64,000 nt of DNA from Sphingobium sp. TCM1 (lineage in GTDB: Bacteria > Pseudomonadota > Alphaproteobacteria > Sphingomonadales > Sphingomonadaceae), in assembly GCF_001650725.1 (NCBI RefSeq), contig NZ_LXVX01000003.1, positions 142,948 to 206,947 of the forward strand. Reading direction: 5' to 3'. The notes beneath the pieces were generated by a model that searched no databases, had not been told where the DNA came from, and worked only from the letters and a program-made list of their open reading frames with translations. Position numbers and translations under genes: made by a program. Below, in pieces: positions 18,439 to 26,509 of the stretch. How positions within the stretch are numbered: position 1 is the stretch's first letter; every line of letters begins with the position of its first letter.

Positions 18439-19446
18439 GTGATCCAAGGCAATAAATTTCGTCAGGCCGGCCCTACACTAAACGCCGTTGCTGCACTGAT
18501 GGGCGATGATCTTCGCATTGTGAACGACATCATCCGCAGACGAATGCAAAGCGAGGTGGCTCTGATCCCGACATTGGCAGGACACCTGATCGATAGCGGA
18601 GGTAAACGCCTTAGGCCCATGTTGACTTTGGCCTGCGCGCCTCTCGTCGGATACGAAGGCACGCTGCACCACAGTCTGGCGGCTGCGATTGAGTTTCTGC
18701 ATAGCGCCCCCCTCCTGCATGACGATGTAGTGGACGGATCTTCGCTGCGCCGTGGTCGCAAAACCGCCAATCTGGTCTGGGGAAATCGTGCGACCATCTT
18801 TGTCGGCGATTTTCTGCTGTCGCAGAGCTTCGAATTGATGATCGAAACGCAATCCTCTCGCGCCATCGAGCTTTTAAGCCGGGCGACGACGAAGATGGTG
18901 CGCGGCGAAATTGATCAATTGGGCGCCGCACGGCGTTTGGCAAGCAACGAGGCCGATTACGATGGCGTCATCAACGCCAAGACCGCCGATCTTTTCGCCG
19001 TTGCCTGCCGCATGGCATCGGTGATCGCCGGGGAGAATGAGCGCCGCGAAGCAGCGTTGGATAGCTATGGCCGCAACATCGGAATAGCTTTTCAGCTCGT
19101 GGACGATGCGATCGACTATACCTCCAGCGATGCTGCCATGGGGAAAGCGGCGGGAGACGATTTTCGCGAGGGAAAGGTGATCCTCCCGGTCATCCTCTCG
19201 TACCGCGATGGCGACCCGCAGGTCCGCCGCTTCTGGCAGGACGTCATTTCCGGACGTACGCCCGCAGATGAGGCCGCGCTCGAACACGCGTTGCACCTTT
19301 TGGAGACGCGCGGCGCGATCGCAGAAACCCTGGCCCGTGCAAGATGCCATGCCGAGGCGGCAAAGAAGGCCATCCAGTATTTTCCCGCTTCCGATCTGAA
19401 GACTGCCCTGATGGAAGCTGCCGACTTCTCTGTGTCGAGAACGTGA
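18439..19446 (+). CDS. ispB: Polyprenyl diphosphate synthase (quinone side-chain, IspB-like)
   Basis: A 335-residue trans-isoprenyl synthase that extends farnesyl diphosphate with isopentenyl diphosphate to make the side chain of ubiquinone. The first aspartate-rich motif is LLHDDVVDGS (Asp 95, 96, 99) and the second is QLVDDAIDYT (Asp 222, 223, 226). The GGKRLRPML motif precedes them. GTG 18439 is the start in view. It is complete. Chromosomes carry an essential copy, so this one is likely a second copy. It is convergent with the ETF-QO gene. Confidence 0.9.
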   Translation: MIQGNKFRQAGPTLNAVAALMGDDLRIVNDIIRRRMQSEVALIPTLAGHLIDSGGKRLRPMLTLACAPLVGYEGTLHHSLAAAIEFLHSAPLLHDDVVDGSSLRRGRKTANLVWGNRATIFVGDFLLSQSFELMIETQSSRAIELLSRATTKMVRGEIDQLGAARRLASNEADYDGVINAKTADLFAVACRMASVIAGENERREAALDSYGRNIGIAFQLVDDAIDYTSSDAAMGKAAGDDFREGKVILPVILSYRDGDPQVRRFWQDVISGRTPADEAALEHALHLLETRGAIAETLARARCHAEAAKKAIQYFPASDLKTALMEAADFSVSRT

Positions 19447-19527
19447 TGAATGACGCCGCAAGCTGTCGTCGGCGGACAGGCACGGCAGGCGAGCCGGTAG
19501 TGGTGCCGGCCCCGCCGACCGCGATCG

Positions 19528-21192
19528 TCACATGTTGGGATAATTCGGCCCACCGCCGCCTTCGGGCACGACCCAGTTGATGTTCTGGGTCGGATCCTTG
19601 ATGTCGCAGGTCTTGCAATGGACACAGTTCTGCGCGTTGATTTGAAATTTGGGATCGCCGTCATCCTGGCCGACCACCTCGTAGACACCGGCAGGGCAGT
19701 AACGCTGCGCCGGTTCATCATAAAAGGGCAAGTTGTAACTGATCGGGATCGACGGATCCTTCAGTTGCAGGTGAACCGGCTGGTCTTCCTCATGATTGGT
19801 GTTCGAGAGAAACACAGATGACAGCCGGTCGAAGCTGATCTTGCCGTCAGGTTTGGGATAGTCGATCCTGGCGCAGGCGTCGCTACGCCGAATTTTCTCA
19901 TTGTCGGGCTTGTGCTTCATCGTGAAGGGCAGGCCGATCCTGAGCGTGCGCATCCACATGTCGATGCCCGCCAGCAGCGTACCGATCGTGCCGCCGAATC
20001 TGCCGAGCAGAGGTTCGGCATTTTTGACCAGTTGCAGTTCCTTCGCGATCCAGCTCGACCGCAAAGCGTCCTCATACTGGGCGAGCACATCACCGTTTCG
20101 ATCGGCTTGCACCGCCGCGAACGCGGCCTCGGCCGCCAACATGCCGGATTTCATGGCGGTGTGCGTGCCCTTGATGCGCGGCACGTTGACGAAGCCCGCC
20201 GAACAACCGATCAGCGCGCCGCCGGGGAAGACCAGCTTGGGGATCGACTGCCAGCCGCCCTCATTGATCGCGCGCGCACCATAAGACACGCGGCGGCCGC
20301 CCTCCAGGAACTTGCGGATCGCCGGATGCTGCTTCCAGCGCTGGAACTCTTCGAACGGGTAGAGGTGCGGGTTCCGGTAGCCGAGACCGACAACGAAACC
20401 CAATGCCACCTGGCCGTTTGCCTGATGGTAGAGGAAGCCCCCGCCATAAGCATCGGTCAGCGGCCAGCCCTGCGAGTGGATGACAAGACCCGGCTGATGC
20501 AGCGCGGGATCGATGTCCCACAATTCCTTCATCCCCAGGCCATAGACCTGCGGTTCGCTGTCGGCATCGAGTGCATAGTGGCGCTTCAATGTCTTGGTAA
20601 GGTGCCCGCGCGCGCCCTCGGCGAAGAAAGTATATTTGGCATGCAGTTCCAGGCCGGGCTGATAATCAGCCTTGCGATTGCCTTCCCGGTCGATGCCCAT
20701 GTCGCCGGTTGCAACGCCCTTCACTGACCCGTCGTCATTGTAGAGGATTTCGGCTGCCGCGAAGCCGGGGAAGATCTCGACGCCCATGCCCTCGGCTAGT
20801 TCGGCGAGCCAGCGGCACAGGTTGCCCAGCGACCCGGTATAGGTGCCCTTGTTGTGCATCCAGGCCGGCGTCATGATGTGCGGCATCGCGATCTTGCCGG
20901 TTCTGGTCAGGAACCAGTGCTGGTTGTCTGTCACCGGCACGTCGGCCAGCGAACACCCCATGTCGCGCCACTGCGGGAGCAGTTCGTCCAACGCTTTGGG
21001 ATCGATCACCGCACCTGAGAGGATATGGGCGCCGATCTCGGAGCCTTTTTCGAGCACGCACACAGCCAGCTCCATACCCCCGTCATTGGCGAGCTGCTTG
21101 AGCCGGATTGCCGCTGACAGCCCGGCTGGCCCGCCGCCTACGATGACGACGTCGTAGGGCATCGATTCCCGATCGCTTCCCGTCTCATTCAT
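19528..21192 (-). CDS. etfD: Electron-transfer flavoprotein:ubiquinone oxidoreductase (ETF-QO)
   Basis: A 554-residue inner-membrane FAD and [4Fe-4S] enzyme that takes electrons from reduced ETF to ubiquinone. The FAD site is YDVVIVGGGPAGLSAAIRL. The cluster ligands lie at the C-terminus: CPAGVYEVV, then NCVHCKTCDIKDPTQN. The length matches the family. It is in the same orientation as the ferredoxin, etfA and etfB genes and probably cotranscribed with them, with a 54-base gap before it. This makes the island self-contained for acyl-CoA dehydrogenase electrons. Confidence 0.96.
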   Translation of the reverse strand: MNETGSDRESMPYDVVIVGGGPAGLSAAIRLKQLANDGGMELAVCVLEKGSEIGAHILSGAVIDPKALDELLPQWRDMGCSLADVPVTDNQHWFLTRTGKIAMPHIMTPAWMHNKGTYTGSLGNLCRWLAELAEGMGVEIFPGFAAAEILYNDDGSVKGVATGDMGIDREGNRKADYQPGLELHAKYTFFAEGARGHLTKTLKRHYALDADSEPQVYGLGMKELWDIDPALHQPGLVIHSQGWPLTDAYGGGFLYHQANGQVALGFVVGLGYRNPHLYPFEEFQRWKQHPAIRKFLEGGRRVSYGARAINEGGWQSIPKLVFPGGALIGCSAGFVNVPRIKGTHTAMKSGMLAAEAAFAAVQADRNGDVLAQYEDALRSSWIAKELQLVKNAEPLLGRFGGTIGTLLAGIDMWMRTLRIGLPFTMKHKPDNEKIRRSDACARIDYPKPDGKISFDRLSSVFLSNTNHEEDQPVHLQLKDPSIPISYNLPFYDEPAQRYCPAGVYEVVGQDDGDPKFQINAQNCVHCKTCDIKDPTQNINWVVPEGGGGPNYPNM

Positions 21193-21246
21193 TGCCCATG
21201 CCGTCCATTTAACTCAACGCAAGCGCGTCTTTGCATGATCTGGGTC

Positions 21247-21564
21247 TCAATCTTCCGGGGCGATGGTGATCGTAAGTCCGTCGAGCACGTCGGACCAGGG
21301 GATCTGGCACGAGAGGCGGGAGACGTGTCTGCGATGCTCGGAGCTGTCGAGAAGGTCGTCTTCGTCTGCGCTCATCGCGGGAAGCTGATCGTACGAATCC
21401 TCCGCAATGAAGACATGGCACGTCGCGCAGGAGCAGCATCCGCCGCACAGCGCCATCAGTTCATCGATGCCATTCTCGCGAATTATTTCCATCACCGACA
21501 GACCCGGCTCTGGGGTGACCCGCACCGCGCTTCCGTCTCTCGTGACAATGTTCAGTGTCGACAT
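21247..21564 (-). CDS. [2Fe-2S] ferredoxin, adrenodoxin/terpredoxin type
   Basis: A 105-residue electron carrier. The four cluster cysteines fit the C-x5-C-x2-C-x(n)-C pattern: [16 protein letters not shown] and then RLSCQIPW. An adrenodoxin-like acidic stretch ([13 protein letters not shown]) precedes the last cysteine. Proteins of this class feed bacterial P450 and some Rieske systems. It sits between etfA and the ETF-QO gene. No ferredoxin gene lies next to the P450 at 56201, so this is the only visible candidate partner; that pairing is inference. Confidence 0.88.
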   Translation of the reverse strand: MSTLNIVTRDGSAVRVTPEPGLSVMEIIRENGIDELMALCGGCCSCATCHVFIAEDSYDQLPAMSADEDDLLDSSEHRRHVSRLSCQIPWSDVLDGLTITIAPED

Positions 21565-21573
21565 GGTATACCC

Positions 21574-22509
21574 TCAGCCCGAAAGCTTCTCTGTAAGTTC
21601 GGGCACGACCTTGAAGAGATCCCCCACAAGACCAATGTCGGCCACCTGGAAGATCGGCGCGTCCTCGTCCTTGTTGATGGCAATGATGGTCTTGGAGTCC
21701 TTCATGCCGGCCAGATGCTGGATGGCGCCGGAGATACCGACCGCGACATAGACTTCGGGCGCGACGATCTTGCCGGTCTGTCCGACCTGATAATCGTTAG
21801 GAACATAGCCCGCATCGACCGCCGCGCGGCTGGCGCCTACGCCAGCGCCCAGCTTGTCGGCGAGCGGGAAGATGGTCGCCTCGAACGTCTCGCCGTCCTT
21901 GAGCGCGCGGCCGCCCGATACGATGATCTTCGCCGAGGTCAGTTCCGGGCGCTCCAGCTTGGCGATTTCGGCGCCGACAAAGGCGGAAAGGCCCTTGTCC
22001 CCGGTCGAAGCCACGGCTTCCACCGCGCCCGAACCGCCGTCCCTGGCCGCCTTTTCAAACGCCGTGCCGCGCACGGTGATGACCTTCCTGGCGTCGCTTG
22101 ACTTGACCGTCGCGATTGCGTTTCCGGCATAGGTCGGGCGGGTGAAGGTGTCGTCGCTCTCGACCGATAGGATGTCGCTCACCTGCATGACATCGAGCAG
22201 CGCGGCAACGCGCGGCGCGATGTTTTTGCCGTTCGACGTGGCGGGCGCGACGAATGCGTCGTGGCTACCCATCAACTCAACGATCAGCGGCGCGACATTC
22301 TCCGGCAGCGCATGATCGAATGCCGCGTCATCGGCGACATGGACCTTGCCTACGCCGGCGATCCTGGCGGCTTCGGCGGCGACGCCGTCCACGCCCTTGC
22401 CGGCGACGATCAGGTGAACTTCGCCGAGCTTCGACGCGGCAGTGACGGCGGAGAGGGTGGCGTCCTTGACGGCGCCGGCCTCATGCTCAACCCATACGAG
22501 AGTTTTCAT
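21574..22509 (-). CDS. etfA: Electron-transfer flavoprotein alpha subunit
   Basis: A 311-residue subunit that carries the FAD of ETF. The N-terminal domain starts [18 protein letters not shown]; the FAD-binding C-terminal domain contains [40 protein letters not shown] and [17 protein letters not shown] sequence. It follows etfB in the same direction with a 107-base gap filled by a hairpin-forming repeat. It accepts electrons from acyl-CoA dehydrogenases such as that at 26510-27667. Confidence 0.96.
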   Translation of the reverse strand: MKTLVWVEHEAGAVKDATLSAVTAASKLGEVHLIVAGKGVDGVAAEAARIAGVGKVHVADDAAFDHALPENVAPLIVELMGSHDAFVAPATSNGKNIAPRVAALLDVMQVSDILSVESDDTFTRPTYAGNAIATVKSSDARKVITVRGTAFEKAARDGGSGAVEAVASTGDKGLSAFVGAEIAKLERPELTSAKIIVSGGRALKDGETFEATIFPLADKLGAGVGASRAAVDAGYVPNDYQVGQTGKIVAPEVYVAVGISGAIQHLAGMKDSKTIIAINKDEDAPIFQVADIGLVGDLFKVVPELTEKLSG

Positions 22510-22527
22510 CTTTTCAATCCTCTATCC

Positions 22528-22602
22528 CCGTTCGGGCTGATCCTTGTCGAAGCCCTGTTCTTCTTGAAAAGGACTGTCCTTCGACAAGCTCAGGACGAAC
22601 GG
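22528..22602. repeat. Sphingomonad-type intergenic palindromic repeat
   Basis: The right half contains GTCCTTCGACAAGCTCAGG followed by ACGAACGG, which I recall as an abundant dispersed repeat in sphingomonad genomes. The left half is a degenerate inverted copy (CCGTTCGGGCTGATCCTTG, then TCGAAG), so transcripts would fold into a long hairpin. It lies between etfB and etfA and may stabilise the upstream message or alter subunit ratio. Confidence 0.75.
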
Positions 22603-22616
22603 AATTGAAACCTGCC

Positions 22617-23366
22617 TCAGGCGGCGACGCCCATGACCTTGAGCTTGGCGACCAGCTCGTCGACGTCGGCGATCTTGATGCCGGCGGTGCGCTGGGGCGG
22701 TTCGGTGACCTTGAGCGTTTCCAGCCGGGCGCCGATGTCCACGCCATAATCGGCAGGGGTCTTGGTCGCGAGCGGCTTGCTCTTCGCCTTCATGATGTTG
22801 GGCAGCGAGGCATAGCGCGGTTCGTTGAGGCGCAGGTCGGTGGTGACGATCGCCGGAACGTTGAGCTTCACCGTCTCCAGACCGCCATCGACTTCGCGCG
22901 TGACGCTGACCTTGTCGCCCTCGACCTCGACCTTGGATGCGAAGGTGCCCTGCGGCAGGTTCAGCAGCGCGGCGAGCATCTGGCCGGTCTGGTTGCTGTC
23001 ATCATCGATCGCCTGCTTGCCCAGAATGATGAGGCCGGGGGCCTCTTCCGCGACGATCTTGGCGAGCAGCTTGGCGACGCCGAGCGGCTCGACCTCATCG
23101 TCGGTCTGGACGAGGATCGCGCGGTCCGCGCCCATGGCGAGCGCGGTGCGCAGCGTTTCCTGCGCCTTGGCGACGCCGATGGAGACCGCGACGATCTCCG
23201 TCGCCTCGCCCTTTTCCTTGAGGCGGATGGCTTCCTCGACCGCGATTTCGTCGAACGGGTTCATCGACATCTTGACGTTGGCGAGGTCGACGCCTGTCCC
23301 GTCGGCCTTCACGCGGGGTTTCACATTGTAGTCAATCACCCGCTTAACGGGCACGAGGATTTTCAT
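22617..23366 (-). CDS. etfB: Electron-transfer flavoprotein beta subunit
   Basis: A subunit of about 249 residues that pairs with EtfA and binds AMP. It begins [19 protein letters not shown], has the [16 protein letters not shown] segment, and the family signature [21 protein letters not shown] region. ATG 23366 is preferred over the TTG at 23378 because GAGG lies seven bases upstream. It is the first gene of the minus-strand electron-transfer operon and is divergent from the FadR-type regulator, with a palindrome in between. Confidence 0.95.
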   Translation of the reverse strand: MKILVPVKRVIDYNVKPRVKADGTGVDLANVKMSMNPFDEIAVEEAIRLKEKGEATEIVAVSIGVAKAQETLRTALAMGADRAILVQTDDEVEPLGVAKLLAKIVAEEAPGLIILGKQAIDDDSNQTGQMLAALLNLPQGTFASKVEVEGDKVSVTREVDGGLETVKLNVPAIVTTDLRLNEPRYASLPNIMKAKSKPLATKTPADYGVDIGARLETLKVTEPPQRTAGIKIADVDELVAKLKVMGVAA

Positions 23367-23386
23367 AAGAAACCTCAAAAAGTGAT

Positions 23387-23401
23387 AATGGTCTAACCAT
23401 T
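23387..23401. promoter_or_regulatory. Predicted FadR-type operator (site 1)
   Basis: The palindrome AATGGT-CTA-ACCATT is perfect, and the flanking T and A extend it to 17 bases (23386-23402). It lies between the divergent starts of etfB and the FadR-type gene. TGGT-N3-ACCA is the general form of operators for FCD-domain GntR regulators. Related sites occur at 24307, 27709, 36095, 42143 and 56095. Confidence 0.65.
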
Positions 23402-23475
23402 ATGTGTGACTATGGTAGAGGTCAAGAAGCTTTAGGCAGTTCGATGCCCGCTGTGGTAGCGGAAGGAGGCATCTC

Positions 23476-24285
23476 TTGGACATGAAACTGGACTCAGAAC
23501 GGATGATATCGAAAATTTCGGCGGATGAGCTGGGCTTCGCTCCCATAAAAACGCAGCGCGCCTTCGAGGTCATCTGCGAGCAAATTCGGGCACGTCTCGC
23601 CAGCGGCCTGCTCAAATCCGGCGACAAGCTTCCGGCCGAACGCGAGCTTGCCGCCGAGTTTCAGGTGAGCCGCAGCGCGCTGCGCGAAGCGCTGCGCAGT
23701 CTTGAGGTGGCGGGCATCATCCGGAATGTCAAAGGGGTCAAGGGCGGCGCGTTCATCCAGTCGGCCGAGCCCGACCGCATCGTGCAGGCGATGCAGGACT
23801 ATGTGCATCTGGGAAACGTCTCGCTCGATGAGCTTACCGAAGCCCGTCTCGCCATCCAGGACATCATCATAAGGCTTGTCTGCGAACGCGCCACAGAGGC
23901 TGATTTCATCGAGCTCGAGGCGGTGGCCGAGCGGACCCGTCGTGAAACGACGGTGGATGCGCGCTACGAGTGTGCCGTACAATATTATGCGGTGCTCGCC
24001 CGGGCCACGAAAAATCGCATGTTCGGGATCTTCGTCGATTCCCTCTCTGCCATTCTGCACGAATTTGTGCGCGGACCTGATTATGAGACGCTGCAGAAAT
24101 CGCTGATCGAATCGCGATTCAGGCTTATCGGGTATCTGCGCAAACGTGACGCCGAGGCTGCTGCGAGCGAAATGCGGCGGCATCTTGAGCGGGTACATCG
24201 TCACGTACGAAAGAATCTCAAAGCTGCCGCGAAGCCCAATCAGGAAACCACCGAGGCGACCCGCGGCTCTCGCAAGGCGCGTTGA
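23476..24285 (+). CDS. FadR-subfamily GntR regulator (FCD domain)
   Basis: A 269-residue ligand-responsive DNA-binding protein. The winged helix-turn-helix is at about 30-95 with LPAERELAAEFQVSRSALRE and LRSLEVAGIIRNVKG. The C-terminal FCD helical domain (about 115-235) would bind an acid or acyl-CoA effector. TTG 23476 is favoured because AGGAGG ends six bases before it; ATG 23482 would be too far. It is divergent from etfB across the palindrome at 23387-23401 and just upstream of a CoA-transferase gene, so it probably controls itself and this acyl-CoA block. Confidence 0.88.
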   Translation: MDMKLDSERMISKISADELGFAPIKTQRAFEVICEQIRARLASGLLKSGDKLPAERELAAEFQVSRSALREALRSLEVAGIIRNVKGVKGGAFIQSAEPDRIVQAMQDYVHLGNVSLDELTEARLAIQDIIIRLVCERATEADFIELEAVAERTRRETTVDARYECAVQYYAVLARATKNRMFGIFVDSLSAILHEFVRGPDYETLQKSLIESRFRLIGYLRKRDAEAAASEMRRHLERVHRHVRKNLKAAAKPNQETTEATRGSRKAR

Positions 24286-24306
24286 CCGGACGCCTACAAT
24301 CCTTAG

Positions 24307-24321
24307 ATAGGTAGGACCATT
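24307..24321. promoter_or_regulatory. Predicted FadR-type operator (site 2, weaker)
   Basis: The sequence ATAGG-TAGGA-CCATT keeps the GGT-N3-ACC centre and a perfect right half of site 1, with a changed left half. It lies 28 bases upstream of the CoA-transferase start. Confidence 0.45.
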
Positions 24322-24348
24322 CAATCTATCTATTCGACAGGTGATGTG

Positions 24349-25539
24349 ATGACCGACTCTGCTGGAAATGAGAGCCACGGCGCACTCGACGAGGTCCGTG
24401 TACTGGATTTCACGAGCGTGATGGCGGGACCCTTCGCGACCCGGATGCTCGCAGATCTCGGCGCGGATGTCGTGAAGATCGAATCGCTCGACGGCGATCA
24501 GGTGCGTTCCCGCCCTCCCGTTCGGGAAGGCTGCAGCGCCTATTTCGGTCATCTGAACGCAGGCAAACGCAGCATGGCCTGCAATCTCAAGTCGCCCAAG
24601 ATTCGCTCCCTTATCCTTGACCTCGTCAAGCGCTTCGACGTTGTGGTCGAGAATTTCCGCCCTGGCGTCATGCAACGGTTCGGGCTTGATTATCAGGCGT
24701 TGTCCGCGATTAATCCGCGGCTCATCTATTGTTCGATCTCGGGCTATGGGCAGCAGGGCCCCAAGGCGCACCATCCGGCTTATGCGCCGGTCATCCACGC
24801 GACCAGCGGGTTCGACATGGTCAACATGCACTATCAGGATGACGCATCGCGCCCGGCGGCCAGCGGCATCTTCATCGCCGACGTGCTGGGGGGCGTTCAC
24901 GCTTTCGGCGCCATCCAGGCCGCACTCTACCAACGAGAGAAGACCGGCAAGGGCCAGTATATCGACCTGTCCATGCTGGAGGCGATGGTCGGAATGCTGG
25001 TCTATGAGACGCAGGAGGCTCAATTCCCCGGTGGAGCGCGCCGGCCGCTGTACACGCCGCTCAAGACCCGGGACAGCTTCATCATGATCGCGCCAACCAG
25101 TCCTCGCAACTTCGAGCAGCTCAGCGATGCAGTGGGACATCCCGAATGGCGGGAGGATCCAAGATTTCGGACCGTTGCCGACCGCAATGCGAATTGGGCG
25201 ACCCTGCTGGCCCTCGCCGAGGAATGGACCTGCCTGCGATCGTCTGAGGAGGCTGAGGAGATTCTTTCCGGGCACGGCGTACCATGTGGCCGCTATCGTG
25301 AAATGGCCGAGGTTCTCTCCGACCCGCAGCTTGCCGCCCGCCAGGCTCTTACAACCATCAACGATGCTGCGGGCGCCTATGCCGTTCCCAACCCGCCGTT
25401 CAGGATGAGCGGCTCGCGCGTGGAGGCTCGAAACCTCGTCGCGAGCCTGGGCCAGCATGGGCGCGCGCTTTTGACGGAGGAGCTTGGCGTGTCCCGGGAC
25501 GACCTCGATGCCCTGCAAGCCGCAGGACAACTGATCTGA
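24349..25539 (+). CDS. CaiB/BaiF family III CoA-transferase
   Basis: A 396-residue enzyme that moves CoA between carboxylic acids without ATP. The N-terminal VLDFTSVMAGPFATRMLADL and GADVVKIE segments and NPRLIYCSISGYGQ are hallmarks. The catalytic Asp is most likely in KGQYIDLSMLEAM (about residue 206). It would activate the acid produced by the upstream oxidation steps, since no acyl-CoA synthetase is visible in the window. The gene follows the FadR-type regulator and ends at a strong terminator. ATG 24349 follows an AGGTG; a GTG one codon earlier is also possible. Confidence 0.93.
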   Translation: MTDSAGNESHGALDEVRVLDFTSVMAGPFATRMLADLGADVVKIESLDGDQVRSRPPVREGCSAYFGHLNAGKRSMACNLKSPKIRSLILDLVKRFDVVVENFRPGVMQRFGLDYQALSAINPRLIYCSISGYGQQGPKAHHPAYAPVIHATSGFDMVNMHYQDDASRPAASGIFIADVLGGVHAFGAIQAALYQREKTGKGQYIDLSMLEAMVGMLVYETQEAQFPGGARRPLYTPLKTRDSFIMIAPTSPRNFEQLSDAVGHPEWREDPRFRTVADRNANWATLLALAEEWTCLRSSEEAEEILSGHGVPCGRYREMAEVLSDPQLAARQALTTINDAAGAYAVPNPPFRMSGSRVEARNLVASLGQHGRALLTEELGVSRDDLDALQAAGQLI

Positions 25540-25542
25540 CAA

Positions 25543-25574
25543 AAAAGGGGGAGGCCATCGGCGCTCCCCCTTTT
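25543..25574 (+). terminator. Rho-independent terminator after the CoA-transferase gene
   Basis: An 11-base stem, AAAAGGGGGAG paired with CTCCCCCTTTT, has a ten-base loop and ends in a T run. It begins four bases after the CoA-transferase stop and, being symmetrical with A and T runs, could act in both directions. Confidence 0.85.
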
Positions 25575-25580
25575 CCCTTA

Positions 25581-26509
25581 GTGCCTGACTCGGAAGTTCC
25601 TCAACCGTAGCAATACCTTGCAGTTCTGCGGGTGAGCATGCGGATGGAGGCGATGGTGGCCCATGCCGTTGACGATGCGATGGTGGCTTCCCAGTCTTTG
25701 GCGAGGCGGCGGCATCGGCCAAGCCAAGCGAAGGTGCGTTCGACGACCCATCGCCGAGGGAGAACCTGGAAGCCCTTTGCCTTGTCAGAGCGCTTGATGA
25801 TTTCGATCGTCCAGGTTCCCGATCCAAGGAGGCCTGCACGGAGCTTGTCGCCGGCATAGCCTCCATCCGCAAAGACATGGCGTAGCCACGGGAAACGTTT
25901 GCGCACGGCCTTGAGGACATCGACGGCACCATCGCGGTCCTGAATATCGGCGGTGTGGACGAGGATGAATATGAGAAAGCCGCAAGTGTCCGTCAGGATG
26001 TGGCGCTTGCGGCCCTTGATCTTCTTGCCCGCGTCATACCCGCAAGGGCCGCCGCTTTCGGTGGTTTTCACTGATTGGCTGTCGATCACACCGGCACTCG
26101 GCGACGCGTCGCGCCCTTCGATCTCGCGCAGGTTCATTACCAGCACCGTGTTCATGGCTTCGAGCAGACCGGTGTTGCGCCACGCGTAGAAGTAGCGCTG
26201 CACCGTCGAGACCGGTGGAAAGCATTTGGGCAGAAGCCTCCAAGCGCAGCCGCTTGCCGCAATGTAAAGCAAGGCATTCATCACTTCGCGCATGTCCGTC
26301 GTGCGACGTCGACCTCCGCGCTTGGCTGGCGGGATAAACGGCGCCGCCAATTCCCACTCCCGCTCCGTCATATCGCTGGAGTAGCGCAATCCTTTCCGGC
26401 TATGCTCCTGCCGGGCAATACCAGTCCATGCCATTGATCACTCCATCTCTCGCAGGACGGCGTGAATCATAAATGGCTGGTATTGCTCAACAACTTTCGG
26501 GGCGGGCTC
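25581..26509 (-). mobile_element. Intact IS5-family insertion sequence
   Basis: The element is 929 bases. Left and right termini are imperfect inverted repeats: GTGCCTGACTCGGAAGTT at the left, GAGCCCGCCCCGAAAGTT at the right (on the opposite strand). The trinucleotide TTA flanks both sides (25578-25580 and 26510-26512), fitting the short TNA target duplication of IS5-family members. The right TTA is also the stop codon of the acyl-CoA dehydrogenase on the minus strand, so the insertion fell exactly at the end of that gene without harming it. A related end survives at 1686-1720. Confidence 0.85.
25601..26434 (-). CDS. IS5-family transposase
   Basis: A 277-residue DDE transposase in one uninterrupted frame. 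The N-terminal DUF4096-like region has TEREWELAAPFIPP and CAWRLLPKCFPP. Catalytic motifs are VIDSQSVKTTE (first Asp), HVFADGGYAGDK (second Asp) and RRWVVERTFAWLGRCRR (Glu). The gene fills nearly the whole element. It looks functional, so this copy may still be mobile. Confidence 0.93.
   Translation of the reverse strand: MAWTGIARQEHSRKGLRYSSDMTEREWELAAPFIPPAKRGGRRRTTDMREVMNALLYIAASGCAWRLLPKCFPPVSTVQRYFYAWRNTGLLEAMNTVLVMNLREIEGRDASPSAGVIDSQSVKTTESGGPCGYDAGKKIKGRKRHILTDTCGFLIFILVHTADIQDRDGAVDVLKAVRKRFPWLRHVFADGGYAGDKLRAGLLGSGTWTIEIIKRSDKAKGFQVLPRRWVVERTFAWLGRCRRLAKDWEATIASSTAWATIASIRMLTRRTARYCYG

Noticed and set aside
23494..25932. Very long open frame (over 800 codons) on the minus strand
   Set aside because: It is antisense to the FadR-type gene and the CoA-transferase and runs into the IS5 transposase region in another frame. 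It has no family resemblance; long antisense frames are expected with GC-rich codon use.
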